Shown in pieces: positions 1 to 11,321 of a stretch of DNA of 35,989 nt. The first letter of the stretch is position 1. Each line of letters begins with the position of its first letter. The DNA comes from Condylostoma magnum (lineage: Eukaryota > Ciliophora > Heterotrichea > Heterotrichida > Condylostomatidae), in contig CAKKTI010000210.1 in assembly GCA_920105805.1 (NCBI GenBank), positions 1-35,989 on the forward strand, written 5' to 3'. A model generated the notes under the pieces. It did no database searches, had not been told where the DNA came from, and was given only the letters and a program-made list of their open reading frames with translations. Made by a program: the position numbers and the translations under genes.

Positions 1-39
1 AAAGAAAAGAGGTAATAGCGGCATAGACGGAATAATTAA

Positions 40-3000
40 ATGGTAATGTATCCTTCATCCAGAGAGGATACAGGAGTGAATACCTCTAGCTTCCAGAGCC
101 TGCATAGCAGCAATCTGGTGAATGACTTTTCTAGCAAATATTCTAAAGAAAGCAGTTCATACAGAAGTTCAATACTTTCGCAGGATATGACACAAGTAGA
201 GGATAATTATAGCAAAGGATTTCATTTAATGGCTTAGAAGATTCCTATGGGAAGCACTGTGTGTGAATTTATCGAAGATTTAGACTTGTATCCGGAGAAT
301 CTGATTAACAAAAACCTTTTTAGCAGGGTTCTAAGAAGATTAAGTATTAAGTACCAACTGGTTGATGAGATGTTTGATTAGATTGATTCAAATTAGTAGG
401 GATTTGTTTATGGGTATAAATTGCTAACTATTGTTGATTCGATCAAACGAGGAATTGCTAATATTCCTTTTAATGGGAATTTAAGATCTTCTTATTAATT
501 AAGACTGATTTTCTAGCTTTTAAGTTCTAAATTGGATAGAGATAAGCCTGTTTATCAGTAAATACCGTTCTAGCTTAGTCAAATTATAGAAAACTGAGAA
601 ATATCATTGGCATTTTTGAATCCATCTATATAATAAATAGAGACTATAAGATCTGGAATGAAATACTAGGTTTAATTTTATCATTTAGCCTTTATACTAG
701 AAAGTTATATTTCCTCATTTGTAGCTTGTCCGTAATAATCTGTAGTTTATATCATAAGATAATTAAAACTTAATAATCAAATTTATAAGTAGTTCTAATA
801 AGTTTCAATAGACTCTGATAGGATTCTAGATTTTGAAGAGTTTATCTCATTATTATCGATAAATTTACAAATAGATGAAAAAATATCGGTTATTGTTGCA
901 GAGTTTTTATACTAAGATCGACGTTTTATTCCAATTTATCACTTTTTTACATACTATGACTAAGTTTTAGCAGCTTTAAAAAATGATAGTAAATTAGTCA
1001 AATTTCCTTATAAATGTAAAATTTAAGCTATTAGCAAAGAATATAAGCAAATCAATACTTTAGCCTAAGAAATGAACAAACATTACACATAATACAATAT
1101 AGATTTAATTGACTAGATGAGTGTGTATAAAATGATAACATTTCTTTCCAATTTCACTACATTAGGTAAATAGGATTTGATTTCAATACTAAACCGTATA
1201 AAACTACAATAAAATCCCAACATCACTATATATCATTTAATTTCAGTACTAGATTCATACAGAAGCTGCTATTACAACGTGACTTTATTCCCTGTATAAT
1301 GTTTCAATTAAATAAAGAAGAACATATCAAGATCCAGGCCAACCCATGCTTTCATGAAAGATTAAGGAATAAAGCTTTAAAATATTCTATACCATAATCA
1401 AATATACTAGTACTTTCAATTTCTAGAAGATGATGAGCTATAGGATTTTTGGAGTTTTTTAAGTTATGAAGAATGTGGATATGTATATGGCTTTACTTTA
1501 ACCTGCTTAATTGATGTATATAGGAAAACAAATGGAAATATAGAACATTTCCCAATAAAAAGTAATAAAAACTGTAAAACAGAAATAAGAACTTTACTGA
1601 ATAACATAGCTTTACAAATAGAACAGTAAGAGAAAACTGTAATGGAGTATTTTGCTTTAAAAAAGTTGAAATTTGATAAGAAAATAGATGCTGTTGAATT
1701 TCAGAGTTTAATGGAAGATATATTAGACTCGTAAAGTGCCTTAAGCCTCTTTAACTCTATAATACTAAATAACGAAAAGTTTATATGAGGATATTATATT
1801 CTGGCTGTATTAGACTCTTATATTGTGGTTAGAAACATAAAACAGAAAGGGAAAAAACTAAACTTTAAGCTGCATAATGAAGAAAAGTTTTTACTAGAGA
1901 AAACTGATAAATTTAAATTATTCCCTGAGTTCTAAATAACTGATTTAATTGATTTAAAAAGAGCAAATTAATTGTTAAATTCAAGGTTAAAAGTGACTCT
2001 AGACTAACTGTTTTAATTTTTCCCTCAGTTTAGGACAATAATTCCAAATAAGATCTATGGCTTTACTTTTTTCACTCTTATTGATTTATATAAGCTGCAC
2101 AATATTAAAAAGATTCCTATATAGAAACTGTAAATGCCCGTTTTTAGTAAATAGACAAAATAATATATTACAAGATTAGTCAAGGATAGTATAAAATAAA
2201 ATATTACTCTTACATAATATATACTAGAAATTGGATTACAATAGAATGAAAAGTTATCATTGTAGCATATAATATCAATCTTTAATGAAAATTCAAGAGA
2301 AATAATATAAAACTTAAACATATTTAAAACTGCTAAGACTTATCATCTTTTAGCTATACTCTAACCTTTTTTTAATGATAAAGTTCTTCCACCTACATAG
2401 GGAAACTAGCTAAGAAAAAGCATTCAATCTTTCAAGCAGTAAAAATAGTAATTTAATGAGATAATTAGAATGATCAAATTATGATAAACTAAAAATCCAG
2501 ATATTGACCTATAATTACTGTTTTAATAGTATGATAAGTAAAATACAGGATTGATCTCAAAATAAAAGCTTACAAATCTGATTTAAGCGTTAAAAATACC
2601 ATTAAGTTAATAATAAATAGACTTTATTCAAAAATATCCTAAAATATCAAATACTAAGCATATTATATACCTAAAGCTAATAGATAAAATTAAATAGTAG
2701 TCTAATAAGTATAGATCTCCAAAACTCTCTCCTTAATTATCCCTTATCCAATCATCTCCAAAAAGGACCATTGCTAAAAAGACAAAAGAATAAGATAAGG
2801 CCTAATAAAATACAGTCTAATAAGCAATATAGAAACTTTAAGCTTATTTTTCTAGTAATATTGATTAAACTACACAATTGGAAAGAGATATATAGAAAAT
2901 TAGCAAACTAAGTCCTCAAGGAATCGATCATCTAGACTTTTCTTTAGCCTTGAAAAAGATTAATTTAGGTTTAACTAGCTATTAAAGAGAAGAGCTTATA

Positions 3001-4920
3001 AAATTAGCTGATAGTAATAATACTGGATTCATTGATTGGTAGTAATTTCTATTGATTGTTTAAAACTTTAATAATGACATTATATAGCCAGAAAATGATT
3101 AGGATATAAGTGATCATGAAATGTGATTTTAAAAGAAATAAGTTATTAAAAATGAAACAATTCTAGAAATTGAGAGCTATAAACTGGAATAAAAGGACTT
3201 TTTTAATGAGTATAATGCAAATTGCACTACAATACTAAACAGTGAATTTGCAGCAGTGAAGCGCTGCATAGAACTATTGCACTAAACAAGCGGTAAATAT
3301 AGAGATTCTGAATTTGGCCCAGATGCATCAAACGGTGCTTTCAGCCTATACTGAAAAGGTAAACCAGAAACCTAGAAACAAGCCCCAGTTAAGGAAATCT
3401 AATGACTCTGCCCTAGTGACTGACTAAGCTCAGTCTCCTTTTTTGAGCCAGGCTACCATAAAATAGAACAAGGATCATTAGCAGATTCATGAGTTCTCTC
3501 TGCATTAGGAGTTCTTAGTATACATCCAAAAAACATAATAGGAAGTATCTAAAATTTACAAAGTGCAGATTAATTAAAGCCTTATAACATAAACGGGGTT
3601 TCTCAAGGCATTTATCCTCCTTTGTTTCATATTCTGGCCAATAAGGGAATGTATGTTTTTAAGTTCTACAAAAACGGCTTATGAAGATGGGTTATAACTG
3701 ATGACCGGATACCTGTATTCAATCAAGATGGCACTTTTAAGTACATTTTCGGAAACACTGTAGATCAGAACTAGTTTTGGGTTTAAATAATAGAAAAAGC
3801 ATATGCTAAACTACACGGGTGTTATCAGTCACTGAATGGAGGAGTATTAGAAGATGCTTTAAATGATTTTACAGGATTAGATGTTGAAAAGTACTCGATA
3901 AAGGAATTGTAAAAGAGTTAAGATAGGCTGTGAAGGATCTTTTAGACAAATCTGCAGAATTAGCTTATAATGGGATGCATAGCAGATGGGAATGAACAAG
4001 ATGTGATGGATGGTAAGACCAAAGTAGGAATTATTAAGGGAAGAGCTTATCCCTTTGCATAGACCTGCGAAATTTAACACTAATACAAAAACAGCATTTA
4101 TAGACTAATAAGAGCTATCAACTTTTGACCTGAGAGGGCGTGAAACGGTAAATGAAGTGTTTCTAATGGAAGGTTGGAATAATATTAAAGTTAAATAAAC
4201 TCAATAATCGAATTATCCGGGGAGTAGTGAAAATATGATCCTTTTAATTAAGATGATCCAAACTTTTTCCTGTACTTTGATGAGTTTTTCTAGTACTTTG
4301 ATACATTTTTCATACTTTGTGACTACAGGTAAAAATGGGAAGGATTAAGATTCAATGGCCAGTGGAACAAAATAAACTCTGGTGGAGTACCTAATGATGA
4401 TAATATAATAAGCAAGAAGATCTGGGCCAGAAATCCTCAGTATATCTTGCAAACTGAGTCTGAAACTGAGATATTTGTATCACTGAACTAGAATGACTTA
4501 AGGTTCACTCAAAACGTGCATTATCCATACACAAATTAAGTGCATCCTATATGCATAACGATTATTAGGCTAGAGGATGAAGAGGAAAAGGTTTAGTAAT
4601 TTGAGCGGTCGAATATAGTGAAATTAAGTAAATTAAAAGCACATCGGTAGGTTTAAACAAAGGCCAGATTAAAACCAGGAAGATATGCTATTATTCCAGC
4701 TACTCAAAAGCAAGGATAACTTGGTTAATTTTGGCTAGATATTTTCATATCTGTAGGACTATAAAACTGTATATTATTCGAAGTTGATAAAGGTGAAAAC
4801 ACTGGAGCTAAAATCAAGGAAAACGAGGAACCAGTTATTCAAGACTCGATAAATAATGTAATATTAGATGAGATTAGAGTACTTATCAATTATTTAGGAA
4901 GTATTTAGTCTAATAACTAA
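40..4920 (+). CDS. Calpain-like protein with EF-hand-like repeats and degenerate catalytic triad
   Basis: One frame reads through (TAA/TAG=Q, TGA=W) for about 1626 residues. The first about 1050 residues hold repeated helical and EF-hand-like segments (for example DSNNTGFIDW and FDQIDSNQQGF). The C-terminal third is a calpain (C2 peptidase) core followed by a C2-like domain III (starts near WARNPQYILQ). The nucleophile motif reads GSLADSWVLSAL, so the catalytic Cys is Ser (tca at 3487-3489, about residue 1150). The His motif reads KGRAYPF, with Arg (4042-4044) where His is expected. The Asn survives in INFWPERAW (about residue 1361). It is therefore predicted not to be an active cysteine protease and may act as a calcium-linked scaffold, as other calpain-like proteins without the triad are thought to. 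The frame is open to the window start, so the gene may begin upstream; Met40 is the first Met. The stop is probably TAA at 4918-4920; TGA at 4969 is the alternative. Its tail overlaps the convergent kinase gene. Confidence 0.85.
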
Positions 4921-6511
4921 TTAAAGCTTTAAAATTTCCCATTGCTAGCTCTTTAAAGCTGTCTAGATTGAACTGATATTCTTCATTTAAATTAAATCGC
5001 TTTTGAATGCACTTTACAGCACTTAAGCTTCACTTTTTGCGTAGTACCTTTTAAAAGAGGACAATGTTAGAGTTGGGGTTAGCTTAATTATAGAATTTGT
5101 TATAAACTTTTTCTAGTAGATTATTGTTCAAAATCCACTGCCAGTCTATAGCAGCTATACAAAATTTATGAAAGTCTATATACCCATTTTTGAATTCACA
5201 GTACTCTTATAAGTCAAAGGTGTTTATAAGTTAGCTTTCAATTTCTTCAAGTATAGCTCGTTTTATCTTATTGCGGCTTAAGAGGCTATCTTTGTTCTTA
5301 TCTAAGGAATTAAATGCACCTTATAATTCCTTTTATTAAGATTTAGTTAAGAAGTATTGCACTATTATTTTTAGTACTTAGGATTGCAATCTTGCTAGTA
5401 TTTTTATATTATTCGCATCTTAACTTGTTAGAGGAATCTTTTAAATTGGATGGTTTAAGCCTTAAATCCATGGATCTTAAAGTAAATCGTTAACAGATGG
5501 TCTTTATAGCGGATCTTTTCATAACATTTTCTTTATAAAAACTTTAGCCCCTATGCTAACCTCCTTTCAGATTTAGTTTCTAAAATGTACATCTTAGTTT
5601 TTTATCACTTCTACTGTATCACTATAAAAATCTGAGTTAAAAGGATACTTTCCACTGAGCATATAGAATAGCAAAATCCCACAACTCCAAATATCAGTTT
5701 TCTCATCATAAAATCTCATAAGCATTTCTGGAGATTAGTATCTATAATGGCCTTTTGGATCCCTGAGAAGTAAAATAGGCTTTTTAACTATCATTTTACC
5801 AAATTTACTGATTTTTGCATTGGCTTATTCTATTAAATTGTCAAGCATTATCGATTCTGAGCTGATATTCCTATGTACAACTTGATTCTAGTGGCAAGTT
5901 TGGATTCCTTCCAAAACTTGTCTGATTATTCTCATTGAATCTAGTTCACTTATTCTTTTATGCTTTTATATAGCTAATTCAACATTCTTGCCATTGTAAT
6001 AGTAATATGATCTACATACAAATTAGGATGTTTCTATGTATTCGAGTATTTCGATTAGACTTGAGCTTCGCTTTTAGTCTAAAAACTCTCTTTCTCTCCT
6101 GATCTTTGAAAGTTTTGACTCACTAATCTGATTCTTGCTGTATAACTAAAGCCAACATTTTTGCAGTGATTATTGATGTATAGCTTTAAACTTAGTGGAT
6201 TAGAGCGTTTGAAATTGCTTTAAAACTTTGTAGGAGCTGTTGGTATTAGATGAAGTTATGTTGATGAAATTCCAACCAGCTCGGCTTACAATTGGTGGGG
6301 TTTCGTCTTCTTCTGAAATAAAGCCACTATTTTATGAGTTTCAATGCTCTGAGATTGTCATTACCATTTATTCCTCTTCTATATCTTACTGCGCGAATTA
6401 ATTGTATGCGTGATACTGGTCTCTTCTTACTAGCTAGTAGCGATGCTGAATGTCTTGTTGTATTTGTTCCGTATCGGCTTTTTACCATAGAGTAGAGTCA
6501 CAACAACCCAT
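4886..6511 (-). CDS. CDPK-like pseudokinase with MGCC N-terminus
   Basis: About 541 residues. It starts MGCCDSTLWQ, a good N-myristoylation (Gly2) plus palmitoylation (Cys3, Cys4) signal, as in membrane-bound calcium-dependent kinases. The fold is recognisable from YRYQSPEML (APE region), DIWSCGILLFYMLSGKYPF (subdomain IX) and DPLQRPSVNDLLQDPW (subdomain XI). The catalytic residues are gone: HRD is HRN (Asn215), DFG is KFG (Lys236), and no glycine-rich loop or clear VAIK lysine is seen. A C-terminal EF-hand-like region follows (DKNKDSLLSRNK). It is best called a pseudokinase, presumably a membrane-tethered regulator. The chosen end is TGA at 4886-4888, directly followed by TAA; a TAG at 4910 is an alternative. 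Either choice overlaps the tail of the calpain-like gene. Confidence 0.85.
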
Positions 6512-6679
6512 TTTATTTAATGGGTTGATTATTAGATTAAAATGATTTTGCAATAATAATGAATTATACGTTAGTTATAATGTAATTTAAACCTGAAAAC
6601 TAATAAGCATTAAATCAGTACTGGAATCATTACCAAAAGTTGTAGTATAATTTATATTGTTTAAAATTCTGATGAGAAT
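6512..6679. other. Divergent promoter region between kinase and membrane-protein genes
   Basis: 168 bases, AT-rich, between two start codons facing away from each other. No open reading frame or RNA gene is apparent. It presumably holds both promoters. Confidence 0.5.
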
Positions 6680-7274
6680 ATGGATAACTATTTTATAAAT
6701 TTGATTAAATTAGGTGTTGGAATCTTGACTTTCATTTAAGCTTATCTTATAATTTTTTCCCTTGGGCTTCTATTATTCAATCTAATTGTTTTTGAGACTA
6801 TTGGAGAAGACTAATCTAACGTTCTATTTCTCGGGCTTGTTGTTAATCTTTATTTAAGTAATTTTTTCCTTCCTTGAAACCTTTATCTCATCGTTTAAAC
6901 ATTCTCGTAAGTTTGCAAAAACTCTTATTAATTGGAGTAACGCTTATTTCTTTTTATTTATGACGAAGTGCTGGAATTTCTATTATTTGGACTATAAAAT
7001 CGTAGACTTGGAAACTGTATATTAAAGTGATAATCTCCTTTTATTACTGGCCTATTTAATTTTAGTCGAAGTGATAATGGCATTGGAACTTTTATTCATG
7101 GGATATCGCTATTCATTTGGAAAACTGCTTATTTACTCATTTTTATACAAATTTATTATAATTAAGCGTTTAATATGTCTGGTAGTTTCATTTAAAGTTA
7201 AATTTATTAAGAAAATTAGTATATTTAGTGCTGCTTTATACAAAAACTATAATAATTTTGAATCTACTGTCTAA
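6680..7274 (+). CDS. Hydrophobic multi-pass membrane protein, frame switch unresolved
   Basis: The first half has a plausible start (MDNYFINLIKLGVGILTF) followed by hydrophobic segments. The second half is convincingly coding in the +1 frame relative to it, with few stop-type codons: for example ETFISSFKHSRKFAKTLINW, DYKIVDLETVYQ, and a membrane segment around LILVEVIMALELLFMGYRYS. It ends at TAA 7272-7274, followed closely by a second TAA. Joining the two frames needs removal of 3n+1 bases, probably a very small intron around 6780-6850; a GT...AG stretch of 19 or 22 bases starting GTTTTTGAG fits but is not compelling. No family is recognised. It lies 91 bases upstream of the pantothenate kinase gene on the same strand. 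Confidence 0.45.
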
Positions 7275-7365
7275 ATATAATTAGCCAGTAGAAAGCTTAT
7301 ATTGAAACTATATTTAGCACATTTCTGAATAATTTTCTTACAATACTCAATCTTCAATAGGTAAA

Positions 7366-8376
7366 ATGGGTAATATCGCAATTGACATTGCCACGACAAA
7401 TATACGAATAGTAGTTAGTATCCAAGGCCAAAAGAACCCTGAAATCTAAGCTTAATCTTTATACATTGACTAACTAGACAGAACCTTCTACTTCATAAGT
7501 ATTTCAGCAAACTAAATCGAAGATTTCCAAAACCATGCAATTTTCCCCCTAATAGAAAACAACTAACAAAAACTACAGATAACTGGCGGAAGACAATCAA
7601 ACATTCCTCAACAAATCCAATAAATATACGGAGTTGAGGTGGAGTCTCTTAATTCAACTCCATGTTTCATCAAATCCCTAAACTATCTTCAAAACAATGC
7701 TTCAGTATTCTTTTAGTTTGAAGGAGAGATCGCAGGTCGTATAAATGTTATAGGAGACTGTAATTTTTACTTAGAATACCCTAACATAGAGCCTATCATA
7801 ATCCCGGTTTAATTCCAAGACTCCCTGTTCCCCTTTATGCTAGTAAACCTCCGTTCTGGTTTAAGTATATACAAAATCAACTCAAAGGACGACTATTAAA
7901 ACATAGGAGGTTCTTGCATAGGAGGTGCAACATACATAGCTCTAGTGAAAATGCTTACAAACTACGAGTCATTAGAAGAAATGGTAAATGGGGCCTTGTA
8001 GGGCAACAACGATGAGGTGGATATGTCTGTGAGTGATATATACGGAGGGGATTACTCAGCCTTTGGACTTCCTAAAAATCTTATAGCAAGTTCATGTGCT
8101 AAACTACAATGGAATAAAAATGCATAAAGTGAGTCAATTGCACGCTCTTTGACTATAATGATGGTGTATAATTTCGCATTAATCATAAGCCTTCACGCCA
8201 GAGCGGAGGGAATACAGCGGGTCATAGTAGTAGATAATCTTATAAACATACCGCAATTCATGCAAGCAGCACAGTTCTATATAAAAACCATGAGCTAATC
8301 CGACCTTTAAGTATATTTTTGTCATTTTACAACCTATTTTGGAGCCCTAGGAGCTTTACTAGACAAGGAAACGTAA
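7366..8376 (+). CDS. Divergent eukaryotic-type (type II) pantothenate kinase
   Basis: 336 residues. Family hallmarks are clear: YQNIGGSCIGGATYIAL (cf. human YKRVTGTSLGGGTF), DIYGGDYSAFGLP (near-identical to DIYGGDYERFGLP), IASSCAKLQ, and the C-terminal YFGALGALL (cf. YFGAVGALL). The family makes 4'-phosphopantothenate, the first step of CoA synthesis. Several binding positions differ: the N-terminal phosphate loop DIGGT is DIATT, NxGSG is NLRSG, and the Arg of YKRVTG is Asn. Activity is therefore doubtful, and it could be a pantothenate-kinase-like pseudoenzyme. It ends with tandem TAA TAA at 8374-8379, exactly where human PanK ends. Reading TAA as Gln would run the frame about 220 bases further across the opposite gene, so this is good evidence that TAA terminates here. 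Confidence 0.88.
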
Positions 8377-8405
8377 TAAACACTTATAAAAATCGTATAT
8401 TATTG

Positions 8406-9101
8406 CTACATTCTGGAACTAAGCTTCCTGTCTATATCTCTTTTCACTAACTCTAGTTCATTTTAGTCTAATTCTTTTAAAAGAGCCAGCACAGCACATA
8501 GAATATTTTCATTTCTGGACTCATTTCTAGGCTTACTGCGTTATTACCGTCTTTCCGGCTCTCTTTGCGCTCTTTATCCCGATAACTCCCTCTACGGCTG
8601 ATTCTTCTACGGCTCAGGGTCTCTTTAAGGCCTCTACGGCTCCGGCTCCCTTCTTTCCTGGCGCGGTGGCGGCTGATTATTACCTTGATACTTAGCAATT
8701 GCTTACTGTCTTTCCTCATTAGAGACTGACTGATTGTCAAGCTTTACTAAATTAGGTAAAGAGGCTATCACAAAGTCCCGATAACTGTGATGCTCGGCAC
8801 ATGGGTTATCCCAAAGTCAAAGGACTCTAAGGCTAGGCAGGACTTAAAGAAACTAGATTTCCTCTAGATTGTCTATTAGATTCTTTCGTAGGTACAGTTC
8901 CTTTAACCGTTTACAGTGCTGGAAGTCTTTTAAGTGCTTTATTTTGTTTACACTTAGGGATAGTACTTCAAGACTAGGCATGTGCTGGAGAATGCTCACA
9001 TCTTCTATTTCATTGCCCCACATGTTCAAATTACGCACTTAGTCTAGCCTGTCAACTTTAGTTCTTAGTAGGACCATGTCTGGACTCATTCCTTTGGACA
9101 T
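8406..9101 (-). CDS. CFAP410: CFAP410 (C21orf2) leucine-rich-repeat ciliary protein
   Basis: 231 residues. The N-terminal LRR block closely matches the animal protein: NLNMWGNEIEDVSILQHMPS (human LNCWGSRLTDISICQEMPS), LEVLSLSVNKI, LKELYLRKNLIDNLEEIQ, then LPSLRVLWLWDNPCAE, a typical LRR cap. A middle region rich in Arg, Gln, Pro and Glu links to a C-terminal helix (ENILCAVLALLKELDQNELE) corresponding to the conserved helical oligomerisation segment. CFAP410 acts at the basal body and ciliary base with NEK1 and SPAG7 in animals, which fits a ciliate. The stop is TAG 8406-8408 or TAA 8400-8402. It lies downstream of choline kinase on the same strand and in the same frame, 60 bases away. Confidence 0.9.
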
Positions 9102-9161
9102 TTTGAATATTTTAGAGGGAAATAAGAGAAGTGTTTCATTTGTTGGAGAGATTTATTTAAG

Positions 9162-10148
9162 TTAATCGCTTTTTAAGCTGTTATAGCCTTGTAGTAGCTC
9201 TCTGTAGTGGATTAGAGCGTAGCCTAGATAGTCGTAGGAGTCAGAATCGCCTGTGTACATTCCGATACTTCACATTGCCCAGTGGAAATGGGAGGCTATC
9301 ATCATTCGTTTAACTATACTAAACAGTTCCTCATCTCCTCCGTATTCCTAGACAAATTCCATCACTCATTAATCATCTGGTAACTCATTAGGCTCAAATC
9401 TTCAGTAAGGAAATTAGTCATACTCATAATTATACTGAGTTTCATTAATATAAGAGGCTAAATCAAAACTTCTAGGCCCATATCCACTAAACTCATAATC
9501 TACAAACTTCACTTCATTGGTAAATCTATTATAAAGGAAGTTCAACTCACTAGGATCTCCATGCAGGTAAACAGTTTAGTCATCTCTTGGCAATATTTCT
9601 TAAAATTTACTCAAAGTATCCTCACTCAGTAACTACATTGCCTCGTCTTTTTCCTAAGTTCTATTTGTATCAATACTAGGCAAGTTGCTTATGGCATTTT
9701 ATCGTCATTTCAAGGGATTTTAAACCATGGTTCATTCATTCGGGTCTATGATAGATGAAAGATCCAAATCATGGAACTTTTTGAGCTCCTTAGCAACTAA
9801 ATTCCTTATATTTGGGTCCTTCATCTAGTCTCTTGGAATAGGTAAAAAGTTTTCCCAGTATTCTTCAATTCTTCTTCTGTTTTCATATGCGAAGATTCTA
9901 GGAGCTAATCCAGCTTGGCTTATTTTTTGGATTATTTGATGCTCTCTTATTTTATCTGTTACATCATCTGTTCCGAAAATTCTGTATATAAATGATTTTG
10001 GAGTAATTTCTAGATTTGTTGAAATTTTATATACGGAGTTTGAATTGCCTGTAAGATATTAAAAGGTTGTATCATTTAGACTCACATTTTCCCATGCTTG
10101 CACTGAAGACTTAACTAGTTAAAGAGCTATTACTTACTCCTATTCCAT
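9162..10148 (-). CDS. Choline/ethanolamine kinase
   Basis: 328 residues. The nucleotide-binding start is visible (LTGNSNSVYKI, then FIYRIFG with the ATP-site region). The phosphotransferase motif is VYLHGDPSELNFLYN, which keeps the H-x-D-x4-N pattern. The DxE-type motif is VKFVDYEFSGYGPRSFDLAS (cf. LIDFEYAGYNYRAYDIAN). The helical tail with HFHWAMWSIGMY also fits. It phosphorylates choline or ethanolamine as the first step of the Kennedy pathway; I cannot tell which substrate is preferred. The likely stop is TAA 9162-9164, with a second TAA at 9153-9155. No TGA occurs before the CFAP410 start in the same frame, so either TAA terminates or the two are fused. Its start is 24 bases from the divergent HTH gene start. 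Confidence 0.9.
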
Positions 10149-10172
10149 TTTTAGTATAAAAAGTTCTTAAAA

Positions 10173-10958
10173 ATGTCTGACTAAACACCCAAAATAGCAA
10201 AGTTAGGCTTAACACTAGGACCAGAGAGAGCAGCTATTGTACTAAAGCAACCAAAATAAGCAGTGATTAACTCAATAATAGCCCATTGCAGTACTCCTTC
10301 TCCAATAATGCAATCAATTTATTACAAAATGATCTCATTTGCCTAAAGAAAATCAATAAGAAAAGCCTCAAGAAAATTTGGCATAAGTGAAAAATTCATT
10401 TCAGAGACAATTAAATAATATCTAACCTAAGCCTAGTCTTAACCTGATATAAAACTTTATCCCTTTGATTCCTACGATATTTTTACTCAAACATACATTC
10501 CTCCAATCTACAACTGCAAAAATCAGGTAACATAGACTAATGCGGAATAAAATGACAGAAATGAGTAAAAAGTAGCTAGTAAGCACTACCCTACTTCCTT
10601 AAAAATACAAGCTGTAAAAAGATTCACTGAACTTAGTAATTAAACTGCAGCTGCTAAAGAATTGAACATTCCTGTTGCAAGTTTGTCGAGATGGAGAGAT
10701 AAGATAAAAAATGAGTTGTTTTAGAAAGCTCATATTTAAAACTTGTATGAAAATAAGAAGAATAGTAAACGTGATAAAATGTTCTAGGACATTGATTAAA
10801 CTATTTTTGATTATTTTGAAAAGCACAAGCATGAGATTGAAGATATAGACTAAGATTTGTTATAGAGAGCGTATATTATGGCTTCAACTGCATAAAGTAC
10901 TCCGAAGATCTCAAATAAATGGCTGCAGAGTTTTAAGTCTTATTATAACATTCCATAG
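10173..10958 (+). CDS. CENP-B/pogo-type helix-turn-helix protein without transposase domain
   Basis: 261 residues. At least two DNA-binding helix-turn-helix segments are visible: one near SIRKASRKFGISEKFISETI, and one near YPTSLKIQAVKRF continuing to AAAKELNIPVASLSRWRDKI. The C-terminal part resembles the CENP-B-type HTH (FDYFEKHKHEIEDIDQDLLQ, then ISNKWLQSFKSYYNIP, cf. the 'GWLxRFKxRHGI' end of that family). No DDE nuclease domain follows: the frame reaches tandem TAG TAA at 10956-10961 and then non-coding DNA. It may be a domesticated DNA-binding half of a pogo/Tc-like DNA transposon, used as a regulator. Alternatively it is a solo HTH protein never linked to a transposase. Confidence 0.75.
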
Positions 10959-11278
10959 TAATATAACATTGAGGTATATTTTAGTATTAAATTATAATAT
11001 ATAAGACTATTTACATATTAAATCAAAGCTCAGGTAAACTTATATAAGATTATCAATAATAATTATCTGAGTTTAAAAAGGTTTTATTATATAATATCAG
11101 TAACTGTATCAAACTAATATGCTTATACAGCTACTATAAAGCCAAGGAGGTACTTAGTATAGTATGTCTAGAATTTAGTATATTTGGAGAATCTTAATAT
11201 CATAATGCATTTATTTAAATGATTTCGTTTATTATCCATTAAATTCTTTATAAGGCACAATTAGAAACGTATAAACAA

Positions 11279-11297
11279 TATATAACACAGCAATAAC
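11279..11297 (+). repeat. 19-base direct repeat, copy 1
   Basis: The sequence tatataacacagcaataac is repeated exactly at 11322-11340, 43 bases downstream. Both copies lie within 100 bases upstream of the P2X start, so they could be paired promoter or factor-binding elements. Confidence 0.8.
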
Positions 11298-11321
11298 AAA
11301 TGCCTAGTTTTTTAGTAAAAG

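Noticed and set aside
6505-6526. Small inverted repeat aaccca/tgggtt around the pseudokinase start
   Set aside because: Six-base arms with a 10-base loop are expected by chance, and one arm is simply the start codon region.
8477-8740. Arg/Ser-rich open frame on the minus strand
   Set aside because: It is a frame-shifted shadow of the CFAP410 linker region, whose own frame matches the family on both sides.
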